64,000 nt of DNA from Polyangia bacterium. Its GTDB lineage: Bacteria; Myxococcota_A; Polyangia; Fen-1088. The stretch is from positions 19,695 to 83,694 of the forward strand of contig DATATI010000010.1 in the NCBI GenBank assembly GCA_036268875.1. The letters are read 5' to 3'. Shown in pieces: positions 1-9,100 of the stretch. Positions within the stretch are counted from its first letter, which is position 1; every line of letters starts with the position of its first letter. Below the pieces are notes generated by a model. The model was not told where the DNA came from. It did no database searches and saw nothing but the letters and a program-made list of their open reading frames with translations. The position numbers were made by a program, and so were the translations under genes.

Positions 1-25
1 GGCGCCCGGCGTCGTGGCCGTTCAC

Positions 26-649
26 TTACAGCGCGCCGTAAAGCGCGTCGGGCTGGGTGATCATCGCCTCGGGTGGGATCGCCATCTTGACCCGCGGCGC
101 ATCGATCCACAGGCTCTCGAGGTCGTAGAACTCGCGCACCGGGTGATAGAAGACGTGAATGACGATCGATCCGAAATCGAGCAGCGTCCAGCGTCCGTTG
201 CCGCCGCCTTCGTGGCCAAGGACGTGACGGCCGCGGGCCTTCATCATCGCCGTGATGTGATCGGCGATGGCGTCCACCTGCCGATCGCTGCGTCCGCTGA
301 CGATGCCGATGAAGTCGGTGTAACTGGCCATCGCCGACACATCGATCAGCACCGGCATCAGCGCTTTTTTGTCCAGGGCGCCGTTCATCAGCTCAAGCGC
401 CAGCTCGCGCAGGTCGCCAAGGTCGCGGCCGTTGTTGAGGACGGTCGACTGGGCGGCGGCGGTGGGCAGGGGCCTCACCTTCTCGGCGGCGACGCGGTGG
501 GCGGGCTTGCGCGCGTTCTTGAGATCGCCGCGCACCGGAAGCCGCCCGGTGGTGCGCGCCGGCTTGCGCGCGGCCCGCTTGGGTTTGCTCCGCGTCTCTT
601 TGCCTGCGGAGGTTCTGCCTTTGCCACCTGTTCGCTTTGTTGTCGTCAC
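26..649 (-). CDS. rsfS: Ribosomal silencing factor RsfS
   Basis: RsfS-family protein that binds ribosomal protein L14 (uL14) and blocks subunit joining when nutrients are short. The family domain fills the C-terminal two thirds, with the conserved D-[VL]-S-x3-[SY]-x-T-D-F stretch (here DVSAMASYTDF), a GHEGGGNGRWTLLDFGSIV segment and the HVFYHPVREFYDLESLW signature. The first 70 or so residues are a Lys/Arg/Ala/Thr-rich extension that typical 110-130 residue RsfS proteins lack, so this 207-residue form may have a disordered basic tail or a later true start. In many bacteria rsfS lies next to nadD and rlmH. Only one flank is visible here, and it shows neither. Confidence 0.9.
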   Translation of the reverse strand: MTTTKRTGGKGRTSAGKETRSKPKRAARKPARTTGRLPVRGDLKNARKPAHRVAAEKVRPLPTAAAQSTVLNNGRDLGDLRELALELMNGALDKKALMPVLIDVSAMASYTDFIGIVSGRSDRQVDAIADHITAMMKARGRHVLGHEGGGNGRWTLLDFGSIVIHVFYHPVREFYDLESLWIDAPRVKMAIPPEAMITQPDALYGAL

Positions 650-785
650 CTGCCTTCAAGAGTAGCAAAGCACCACCACAGTAGCTACGCGAGAAAACCC
701 CCCGATTCAGCGCGATGTGGGCGCCGCCACCAGTCAATGGCGGCTGCCGCGACCGGCAACGTGACAGTGCGGTGACTTTTATTAA

Positions 786-1703
786 TTATTTTGGTGGCGT
801 GGTTGGCGGCGCTGGGGCCGCTTCGGCCGCCGCGGCTTGCTGGCGCTCGCTCTCCGCTTGCTGCCAGCGGCGTTCGAACACGCGCACCAGCGTCTCAAGG
901 TAGCTCGTGCCCAGGCGCGACAGGCCGTCTTCGACCGAGACGGAGGCGCGATCCAGCCAGCGCGCCTCGGCGGGGGCGGCGCCAACGGCCGGCTCGTCTT
1001 CTTCCAACACCACACCCGCCTTGCCGCCGCTGCGCACCCACTGCTCGACCGCTTTTTGAAAGCGCCCGGTCGCCCAGACCGGCGCCTCCAGCAGCGATCG
1101 ACCCAGGATGCCGCCGCCGTCACGGAAGATCGCCACCACCGCGCTTCGTTCGGTTTCGGCCAGCGTGGATTGAATCACCGCCCGCAGCTGGATGGCCCGC
1201 GCCCGATCCAGCCCGGCGCCGACGTGCAGCTTGGCGCAGAAGTGATCGAACAGCGTGCCCATCTGAAAAGTAGTGGCCATGTCCTCGGCGCGCCGCCCGA
1301 TGGCCAGGACGGCGAAGAATTTTCGCCAGGCCAGCTTCAAGGCCAGCAGCGTCGCTGCGGTCAAGGTGGCGTTGCGTACGGCGCTGCCCTCGCGCGGATC
1401 AGCCAGAAGCTCGGCCGACGACAGCGCCAGATCGACCTGCCGCCGCTCGGCCAGATTGATCAGCATGCCGGCGCGCACCCGGCCGGCGATGTATTCATCG
1501 GCCACCGGGATGGGCACCACGCCGCCCACCACCGTGGCCAGCAGCGACCGCCGCACGATCAGGCGTCGGTGCGGGCGCAGGTGGTCCAGGCGGCCGGCCC
1601 CTTCCGGGCGGCGCCCGCCGGGGAAAATGATCAACTCGGGCGCGGCAGGGTCAGCGGGTGGGCCCTGGCCGTTGCCATGTTTGTCGTCAGCGCCGCTTTT
1701 CAC
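786..1703 (-). CDS. Conserved hypothetical protein, 305 aa
   Basis: I do not recognise a family with certainty. The N-terminus is hydrophilic. Around residues 50-80 there is a weakly hydrophobic stretch (LLATVVGGVVPIPVADEYIAG) that resembles the Gly/Pro-rich membrane-associated loop seen in several uncharacterised bacterial families. The middle is helix-rich, and the C-terminus is Ala/Glu/Gln-rich and probably coiled coil. The start ATG overlaps the stop of the upstream lipoprotein gene by 4 bp (ATGA), so the two are probably translationally coupled and act together. Codon usage matches the neighbours. Confidence 0.7.
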   Translation of the reverse strand: MKSGADDKHGNGQGPPADPAAPELIIFPGGRRPEGAGRLDHLRPHRRLIVRRSLLATVVGGVVPIPVADEYIAGRVRAGMLINLAERRQVDLALSSAELLADPREGSAVRNATLTAATLLALKLAWRKFFAVLAIGRRAEDMATTFQMGTLFDHFCAKLHVGAGLDRARAIQLRAVIQSTLAETERSAVVAIFRDGGGILGRSLLEAPVWATGRFQKAVEQWVRSGGKAGVVLEEDEPAVGAAPAEARWLDRASVSVEDGLSRLGTSYLETLVRVFERRWQQAESERQQAAAAEAAPAPPTTPPK

Positions 1704-2596
1704 TTGCGGCCCTTCTTTTTCTTCGACGGTGGCGGCGGCACGGCCGGCGGCGGGACGTGGCCGCCGAGGCCGCGCAGCATCTCTTTTTGTTCGGGGACGA
1801 TGCGCTGGCGCAGCGCCAATTCCTCGGCCGGCGGTCGTTCGATGGGGGGAACGGCGGCGGCGTCGGTCAGCACCGCGTGCACGTCGACCTCACCTTTCAT
1901 CGGGCGATTGTCTTCGGTCAAGGTGAAGGCGGCGGTCAGGTCGGCCTTTACCAGCGCGCCGGAGCGTTCGTCGACCAGCATGTCGCCCGCCAGCGTCTGC
2001 ACGGTCACCGTGCCGCGCCATTTGCGCAGCGCCCGCACTTCGCCGGGCGGCAACGCCAGCGCTTCGCCTTTGCTGATGCGGTAGTCGGCGGCCCTGGCCC
2101 CGGCCAGAAGCTGCGATGGTCCGGGCTCGATCGCCGCCGTCGCCGCCACCACCTCCCACGCCGCCCAGGGCCCGCCCAACGCTTCTTCCAGAAGCTGCGT
2201 GGGTTCCGGTTCCTCGGCGACGCGGCGGATCATCTTTCCATAGCGTAGCGCAGTGCTGAGCTCGCGCCCGTAAAGGACCACGTCGCGCCCGCCGTCGCGG
2301 TCGTTGATTTCGCTCAGGCGGTAGTTACCGGCCCGATCCAGCCAGACGTTGGTGGTGGTGGTGGTACCGGCGGCGTCGGCGGTGTCGCCGTCGGGGGTGA
2401 TGACGAAACGGGTGGTGGCGTGAAAGTGCCCACCGCCCATCTTGCGAAAGGCGCCGGCGAAGAACGCCGGCCGCAACGCCTGTTCCAGCGACGCCGTGCG
2501 GGCGCGCGCCTGCTCGCGGGCGGCCCGACCGCAACCGACGGTGGCGGCGCATGCGGCGACGAACAAGGCGGCGATGGGGAGACGGCGGGGGCTCAC
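1700..2596 (-). CDS. Putative lipoprotein, 298 aa
   Basis: The N-terminus has a positively charged start, a hydrophobic core and a lipobox-like TVGC around residue 22, so this is probably an envelope lipoprotein. The mature part alternates short beta-strand-like segments (RFVITPDGDTADA, VWLDRAGNYRLSEINDRDGG, GTVTVQTLAGDMLVDERSGALVKADL), reminiscent of LolA/LolB-like or outer-membrane lipoprotein-sorting folds, but I cannot assign a family. The C-terminus ends in a proline run followed by Lys/Arg. It is the first gene of a two-gene unit with the 305-residue protein, overlapping it by 4 bp. Confidence 0.65.
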   Translation of the reverse strand: MSPRRLPIAALFVAACAATVGCGRAAREQARARTASLEQALRPAFFAGAFRKMGGGHFHATTRFVITPDGDTADAAGTTTTTNVWLDRAGNYRLSEINDRDGGRDVVLYGRELSTALRYGKMIRRVAEEPEPTQLLEEALGGPWAAWEVVAATAAIEPGPSQLLAGARAADYRISKGEALALPPGEVRALRKWRGTVTVQTLAGDMLVDERSGALVKADLTAAFTLTEDNRPMKGEVDVHAVLTDAAAVPPIERPPAEELALRQRIVPEQKEMLRGLGGHVPPPAVPPPPSKKKKGRK

Positions 2597-2709
2597 GAAA
2601 CGCGGAGATTAGCACCGGAAGGTCAAACGTGGCCGGCGCCCGTCGCCCGCCGCGGGGGCCGAAGCGGTGAAAGTTCGCCAAGGCCCGGCTGATCCGGCAT
2701 AGCTATGGG

Positions 2710-3585
2710 ATGGACGGCGCCGCCGAATTCCTGCTCTCGCCAGTGGCCATCGCGCTGGCTGGCCTCCTCGGCGCGGTGTGGGGCAGCTTCTTCAACGTCT
2801 GCATCGCGCGCGTGCCGCTGGGCCAGTCGGTGGTGCGCCCAGCGTCCCGCTGCATGTCCTGCGGAACCGCGGTGCGCCCCGTCGACAACATCCCCATCGT
2901 TTCCTACCTGCTGTTGCGGGGGCGCTGCCGGTCGTGCGGGACGGGTTTTTCCCCGCGTTATGCCCTGGTCGAAGCGTTGATGGGCGGGCTGTCGGCGCTG
3001 CTGTTCTGGAAGGCGGTGACCCTTGACGTCGACGGCGCGGTGGCGATCCGGCTGGCGCGATTTGCCCTTTATTTCGCCTTCTGCGGGACGCTGGTGGTGC
3101 TGTCGTTCATCGACCTTGATACAAAACTTTTGCCCGACGTGATCACCTTGCCGGCCATCCCCATCTTCTTTCTGGCGGCGTTCGGCGCGCACGAGGTCGG
3201 CTGGCGCGACCGGGCCATCGGCGCGCTGGCGGGATATCTGTTCGTGCGTCTCATCGCCGACGCGTACTTCTACATTCTCAAACGCGAGGGGATGGGCCTG
3301 GGCGACGGCAAGCTGCTCGCGATGATGGGCGCGGCGCTGGGCTGGAAGGCGCTTCCGTTCATCATCTTCGGTGGTTCGTTCCTGGGCGCGGCGATCAGCA
3401 TCCCGCTCTTGCTGGTCGCTCGTCGTCGACAGAAAACGGCGCCCGGCGGCACCCAGGCCGACGCCGACGATTCGCTGGCCCGGATGCAGGTGCCGTTCGG
3501 CCCGTTCCTGTCGCTGGCGGCGATCCTGTATCTGTTCGTCGGCCAGTCCGTGCTGCACGCCCTGGTCGCGCCGCTCGATGGTTGA
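2710..3585 (+). CDS. pilD: Type IV prepilin peptidase / leader peptidase (A24)
   Basis: Membrane aspartyl protease that cuts the leader of type IV prepilins or type II secretion pseudopilins and N-methylates the new end. The bifunctional layout is visible: a first membrane segment with GSFFNVCIARVPLG, then a cytoplasmic methyltransferase loop with two Cys pairs (CMSCG and CRSCG), then the A24 peptidase part. The two catalytic aspartates sit in the FIDLDTKLLPD motif and in the GMGLGDGKL motif. Length (291 residues) is normal for PilD/GspO. No pilin genes are adjacent, so its substrates must be encoded elsewhere. It is transcribed alone, divergently from the lipoprotein unit at 1700-2596. Confidence 0.93.
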   Translation: MDGAAEFLLSPVAIALAGLLGAVWGSFFNVCIARVPLGQSVVRPASRCMSCGTAVRPVDNIPIVSYLLLRGRCRSCGTGFSPRYALVEALMGGLSALLFWKAVTLDVDGAVAIRLARFALYFAFCGTLVVLSFIDLDTKLLPDVITLPAIPIFFLAAFGAHEVGWRDRAIGALAGYLFVRLIADAYFYILKREGMGLGDGKLLAMMGAALGWKALPFIIFGGSFLGAAISIPLLLVARRRQKTAPGGTQADADDSLARMQVPFGPFLSLAAILYLFVGQSVLHALVAPLDG

Positions 3586-3609
3586 CGGGCTGATGGCCTT
3601 CTTCGGCGG

Positions 3610-4998
3610 TTACGCCGCGGTCTCGGCGATGATCTGGTGCAGGCGATCTTCAACCAGCGTCCGGATGCTGCTCAGGCGGCCGGCGCTGTCCGCTTCAAAG
3701 CGCAGCACCAGCACCGCGCCGGTGTTCGACGCCCGCACCAGTCCCCAGCCGACGGTGCGGCCGTCCTCCTGAAAGCTGATCCGTCCGCCGTCGATGTCGA
3801 CGACGGGATGGCGCTCGCGGAACCAGGCCACGGTCCGCCGCACCACCTCGAACTTGATCTCCTCGGGACAGTCGAGGCGGATCTCGGGCGTGTTGTGCAG
3901 CGCCGGCAGCGTGTCGTAATGCTGGGCCATCGTCGCCGGCCCCCGCGACAGAAGTTCGATCAGGCGCGCGCCGGCATAGACCGCGTCGTCAAAGCCGTAC
4001 CAGCGATCGGCGAAGAACATGTGCCCCGACATCTCGCCGGCCAGGGCGGCGTTCTCTTCCTTCATCTTCACCTTGATCAGCGAATGGCCCACCTTCCACA
4101 TGATGGCCTTGCCGCCGAGAGCGGTGATCTCGTCGAACAAGGCCTGGCTGCACTTCACTTCGCTGACGAAGGTGGCGCCCGGTTTGTCTTTCAAGATCTC
4201 GCGGGCGAACAGCATCATCAGTTGGTCGCCCCAGACGATGCGTCCCTTGCCGTCGACGGCGCCGATGCGATCGGCGTCGCCGTCGAGAGCGATGCCCACC
4301 TCGGCGCCGGTTTCGCGCACGCGGGCGCTCAGCGCCTGCAGATTCTCCGGCACCGTCGGATCGGGGTGGTGGTTGGGGAAACGCCCGTCGGGCTCGCAGA
4401 AGATTCCTTCTGCTTCGATACCCAGCGCTTTCAGGATCGGCATCAAGGCCACGCCGCCGGTGCCGTTGCCGCCGTCGACGATCACCTCCGGGCGACGCGC
4501 GCCCAGGCGGACGTTGCCGACGATGGTGGCGATGTAGTCGGGCAGGATGGCGTGCGCACTGGCGGTGCCCGGACGTCCGGTGGTGCGGAAGGCGCGCGCT
4601 TTGATGCAGGCGAGCAGGTTCTGAATCTCGGCGCCGTGGATGGTGCTGCGCCCGGCGACGATCTTGAAACCGTTGTCCTCGGAAGGATTGTGGCTGGCGG
4701 TGATCATCACGCCGCCGTCTGCGCCCAGGTGAAACACCGAAAAATAAAGTCCCGGCGTGTGCACGATGCCCACGTCCACCACGTCCAGGCCGGCGCTAAG
4801 AAGCTGCTCCTTCAGCGCCGCGTGGATGCGCGGCGACGACAGCCGGCAGTCGCGGCCCAGGGTGATGCGGGTGGCGCCGCGCGCGACGAACATGGTGGCG
4901 ATGGCGCGGCCAAGATCACTGACGAAGGCGTCGGGCAGATCGCGCTCGGCGTGGCCGCGGAGGTCGTATTCACGAAACACACGAGCGTTCATGGGCAA
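3610..4998 (-). CDS. Phosphomannomutase/phosphoglucomutase
   Basis: Alpha-D-phosphohexomutase of the AlgC/ManB type, interconverting hexose 6-phosphate and 1-phosphate through a phosphoserine. The four family signatures are present: the phosphoserine loop TASHNP (Ser about 102), the Mg-binding DGDADR (Asp about 239-243), the sugar-binding GEMSGH (about 321-326) and the phosphate-binding RASNTG loop near the C-terminus. Length of 462 residues fits bifunctional PMM/PGM enzymes. Its neighbour downstream in the same direction is not visible. The next gene upstream on the same strand (5032-6105) makes GDP-mannose, the following step, so the pair supplies GDP-mannose for polysaccharide or LPS. Confidence 0.93.
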   Translation of the reverse strand: MPMNARVFREYDLRGHAERDLPDAFVSDLGRAIATMFVARGATRITLGRDCRLSSPRIHAALKEQLLSAGLDVVDVGIVHTPGLYFSVFHLGADGGVMITASHNPSEDNGFKIVAGRSTIHGAEIQNLLACIKARAFRTTGRPGTASAHAILPDYIATIVGNVRLGARRPEVIVDGGNGTGGVALMPILKALGIEAEGIFCEPDGRFPNHHPDPTVPENLQALSARVRETGAEVGIALDGDADRIGAVDGKGRIVWGDQLMMLFAREILKDKPGATFVSEVKCSQALFDEITALGGKAIMWKVGHSLIKVKMKEENAALAGEMSGHMFFADRWYGFDDAVYAGARLIELLSRGPATMAQHYDTLPALHNTPEIRLDCPEEIKFEVVRRTVAWFRERHPVVDIDGGRISFQEDGRTVGWGLVRASNTGAVLVLRFEADSAGRLSSIRTLVEDRLHQIIAETAA

Positions 4999-5031
4999 TG
5001 GTCTAGGAAAGATTGATCGGGCGGGGCGCGT

Positions 5032-6105
5032 TCACAAGAGGTCGTCGCGTCCGGCGCGTTTGGCAGCCTCGACGATCTGTCGAACATCCTGGGCGCGATC
5101 CTTGGGAATGACCAGGATAGCGTCCTTGGTGGCCACCACCACCAGATCGCGCACGCCCACCACGCCCACGTAGGGCGCGCCGGGTTCGGCGTACACGACG
5201 CTGCCGTCGCTGTCGATCAGCGCGGCGTCGCCGACCACCACGTTGCCGCGCGCGTCAGCGGGACGCATGGCTGGCAGGGCCGCCCAGCTGCCGACGTCGT
5301 TCCAGCCGAAGGCCGCCGGGATGACGCGAATGCCGGACGCCTTCTCCATGATTCCAAAGTCGATCGAGACGGCCGGCGCGGTCGCATAGCGCGCGCGCAC
5401 GGCGCCGGCGAAGTCGGGGGCGGCGACGAACGCGTCCAGCATCTGGCCCAGCGCCGGCAAATGGCGCCGCACCTCTTCCAGCATCCGGCCGACGGTCAGA
5501 AAAAACATCCCCGAGTTCCACAGATAATCTCCCGATGCCAGGTACGCCTCTGCCGTCGGGCGATCGGGTTTTTCCACGAACGCCGCCACGTCGTGCACCG
5601 CCGCGCCGTCGTCGCCGCCGACGCGCGCGCCCACCCGCACATAGCCAAATCCAGTCTCCGGGTACGTCGGGGTGACGCCGATGGTGACGATGGTGCGGCT
5701 GGCTTCGACGACCGCCGCGCGGACCACGGTGGCGAAGCCGGCCTCGTCGCCGATGTGCGGATCGGCGGGCAGCACGGCCAGGACCGCGTCCAGGCCCGCG
5801 CGCCGCGCCGCCGCCGCCGCCGCCAGACCCACCGCCGCGGCGGTGTTGCGCGGCTGCGGTTCAACCAGGATGTTCTGCGCTGGCAGCATCGGCAGTGCCG
5901 CGCGGATCTGCGCCTCTTGATCAGCCGCCGTGACGATCAGAACGTTGGCCGGGCCCACCGCGGCGCTGGCCCGACGCGCTGCCGCCGCCAGCAGCGATTC
6001 CTTGCCGTCCAGGGCCAGCAGCTGCTTGGGCCGCTGCCGCCGGCTGGCCGGCCACAGGCGCGTGCCGCCGCCGCCGGCGAGAATGATGGCGAAGACGCTG
6101 GACAT
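5032..6105 (-). CDS. manC: Mannose-1-phosphate guanylyltransferase
   Basis: Makes GDP-mannose from GTP and mannose 1-phosphate. The N-terminus carries the nucleotidyltransferase signature ILAGGGGTRLWPASR followed by RPKQLLAL. Further motifs are VEPQPRNTAAA and FVEKPD, and NSGMFFLTVG with FGWNDVGSW toward the C-terminus. Length (357 residues) matches the monofunctional form without the PMI domain of AlgA. I set the start at the ATG at 6105. The open frame runs further upstream, but the extra translation is non-conserved and would run into the divergent gene. It sits just upstream of the phosphomannomutase gene, 33 bp apart, so the two probably form an operon. Confidence 0.93.
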   Translation of the reverse strand: MSSVFAIILAGGGGTRLWPASRRQRPKQLLALDGKESLLAAAARRASAAVGPANVLIVTAADQEAQIRAALPMLPAQNILVEPQPRNTAAAVGLAAAAAARRAGLDAVLAVLPADPHIGDEAGFATVVRAAVVEASRTIVTIGVTPTYPETGFGYVRVGARVGGDDGAAVHDVAAFVEKPDRPTAEAYLASGDYLWNSGMFFLTVGRMLEEVRRHLPALGQMLDAFVAAPDFAGAVRARYATAPAVSIDFGIMEKASGIRVIPAAFGWNDVGSWAALPAMRPADARGNVVVGDAALIDSDGSVVYAEPGAPYVGVVGVRDLVVVATKDAILVIPKDRAQDVRQIVEAAKRAGRDDLL

Positions 6106-6192
6106 GCTTTTGACACTGTAACAAAAGGCCGGCCGCGGCGCGCCACCGACGACGGCGCCGTGGCCCGCCGGCGGCGGCAGCTGTGATACGGT

Positions 6193-9100
6193 TTGCCGGT
6201 GGTGCCGGCAGAGGGGGCGAAGGCTGCGGTTTCCCGCATCGAAGAGCTGCGCCGGGTTCTGGCCAGCACGCCCGACGCCACCACCCGCGCCCGACTGCGC
6301 GTCGAGCTGGCCGATCTGCTGCGCGCGCGCGCCGATCCATTTTCCGCGCTCAGCGAATTGCGGCGCGCCGCCGGCGAGGCACCGCAGCTGACCAGCGTGC
6401 GGCTGGCGTTGCTCAGCGCCGCCGCCGAGCTGCCCGCCGGTGAACGGGCCATGCTGCTGGCCGAACATGCTCGGGGTGATCGCGGGCCGGTGGCGATCTG
6501 GGCCTACGCTGCGGCGCTGGCTCGGGCGGAGAACGGCGCCGTCGAAGAAGCCACGCGGGCGTTCTTGGATCTGGCGGGTGATCTGCGCGTGTCGCTGCAC
6601 CGTCGCCGCTCCGCCGCCCGCCGGGCCGAGGCGCTGGCGGAAAAATCCCCGCGCCAGCAAATCGCCGCCTTGCGCGTGCAGGCCACGCTGGCCAGCGGAC
6701 GCGCCCGGCTGGCCTTGCTTCGTCGTGCCGCCACCATCGCCGAGCGCGTCCCCGAGGCCGTCACGCTGCTGGGCGTGGCCCATGACTGGCTGGCGGCGGG
6801 CGGCACCGGCGACGCAGCCGCGGTGTTGCTGGCGCGAGCGCGTACCGCCGGTGGCGCGGCGACGGCCCTGGCGGCGCTGGAAGACGAGATCGTGCAACGC
6901 ACGCCCCGGCCCGAGTCCGTTTCGCCGTCCGGCGTGTCCCGGGTGTCGGCCGGCGAAAAAAAGACCAGGGGGCGAACGTCGCAGGCGCTTGCCGGCGATG
7001 CTTTGGCGGCGGCGCGCGCCGGGCGTCCGGCCGTGGCCCGGCGGCTGGCCGAGCGCGCCTTGCGCAGCCCGGCCGTCGAGGGTTCAGACGTCGCCGGAGC
7101 GGTGAACGCGGTCGTGACGACCCTGCAGGAGCTGGGCGCGCCGCGCGAGGCGCTTTTGTTGCGGCGAACCTGCCTTGAATCTGCGCCGGAAGAACCACGT
7201 GCCGCGGCGCTGGCGGCGCTGGCGAGCGACGCGGCCAGCGCGGGTTTCGAGACACTGGCGGCCGCCTTCCGCGCCGACAGCCTGGGCCGCCAGCCATCAC
7301 TGGCTGTTCCCGTCGATGATTCGTTGCCCGCCACCCCGGCAGGATTTTTCTTGGCCGCGCAGCGCGCGCTGGCGCACTTGCCAGCGGGCGCTTCCATCGA
7401 TCCCGTGCTGGCCTTGCTGGAAAAAGCGGTGGCCGGTCACCCCGCCGCCGACGACGCGCTGGCCTTGGGTGAAAAGGTGCTGCGCCAGACGGCCTCGCCC
7501 GACGTTTCGTTCCGCATCATCGATCTCTTGCGGGCCGCCAACAGCTCCGAGCCCGATCCGGCGCGCCGGGCGCGTGTCGCTGAACGGCTGGCGTCCGCCC
7601 TTGAAGCCGAGCGCGATCCGCTGGGCGCGGTGGCGGTGCTGGACGCGGCTTTGGACGCCATTCCGCCCGCCGCCGGCGCCTCCTTGCGGCAACGCCGGGC
7701 CCGCATGCTGCGCGACATGGGACGGCCGAAAGATCTCTCCGCGGCCTTGCAGGGAGACATCCCGGCGCTGGATGAAGACGCCCGTCGCGATGCCTTCGCC
7801 GAGCGGGCGTTGCTGCTGGAAAATGCCGGCGACGCCGACGGCGCGCTGGAGATCCGGCTGCTGGCGCTCAATGAAAGTCCCGGCGATCTGCCGCTGCTGC
7901 AAGCGGCTCGGCGGCACCTCGACCACAGCGGACGCTGGGAGCTGTCCTTGCGTTTGGCCACGTCGGCGGTGTCGCACCTGACCACGGCGGCCGAGAAGCT
8001 GCCCTTGCTGCGCGACATCGCGCGCCTCAACGAGACCGCCGCCCACAACTTGCCGGCGGCCGCGAATGCGTGGCTGGAAGTGACGCGCCTCGATCGCGAC
8101 GACGCCGCCGCCGCAGAATCCGCCGAGCGTCTGTTGATGGCCATCGGGCAGTGGGATCGCTGCGCGGCCTTGCTGGCCTGGGTGGCGTCACGGCCCGATC
8201 GCCATGGCGAGCCGATGCGCCGGGCGGCGTTGCTGTGGCGGCTGGCCGAGCTGCGCCGCGCCCGCCTGGGCCAGGAGGAAGAGGCGTTCCGTCTTTACTC
8301 GCTGCTGGACAAGGAAGCGGCGGCCGTTCCGCGCGGCGGCAAGAAAGGCCGCCGCCCGCTGCCGGCCCAAGCCGAACCGGCCATCGATCTGGTGGTGCTG
8401 CCGCCGGTTTTCGGCGCGCTGGGGCGGGCCCTGGCCATGCGCAGCCTGCGCGCGGCGGTGGCGCCCAGTCGCGCCGATCTGGCGGCGGCGCTGCTGGATC
8501 GGGCGATGTTTCTGGTCGATCCGCTGGCTCGCGTGGCGGATGCTCAGCGCGATCTGGCGCGCGCGCTGGATCTGGATCCGCGCAACGTGGATGTGGTGGT
8601 GGCGTTGGAGCGCCTCACCGAGCGCACCGGTCGCTGGGCTGATCTGGCGGACGAGCTGCGACGGAAAGCGGCGGCCAGCCCGGCGCCGGTGGCGGCGCGC
8701 CTGTGGTACGGCGTCGGCCGCATCGGCGAGCGGCAGAGCGATCCGACGGTGGCCGCGGACGCCTACCGCCAGGCCTGCGCGCTGGACAGCACGCTGATTG
8801 AACCGGTGGCGGCCCTGCGCCGCCTGGCTCGCCTGCGCCGCGATTGGCCGGAGGTGGCGCGGCTGCTGGAAATCGAGCACGCGCTTTCGCCGGGCCCGCG
8901 CGAACAAGCCGAGACCTCCGCCGAACTGGCGCAGGTTCTGGGCGATCACCTGCAGCAGCCCGAGCGGGCAGTGTCACTGCTGGAGTCGGCGCTGACGTTT
9001 TTTCCCGACGACACCGCGATGCTGCAGCGTCTGTTCGCGCTGAATTTGGCGGCCGGCGGTGGACACTGGGAGCAAGCGGGACAGGTCCTGGATCGCCTGC

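Noticed and set aside
837..2084. Plus-strand frame of 415 codons across the two unknown genes
   Set aside because: Shadow of the minus-strand pair, which has coupled starts and a lipobox; the plus translation is His/Gln/Arg-rich with no motif.
3637..5016. Plus-strand open frame of 459 codons across the phosphomannomutase gene
   Set aside because: It is the antisense shadow of a clearly recognised enzyme on the minus strand; long shadow frames are expected in GC-rich DNA with strong third-position bias.
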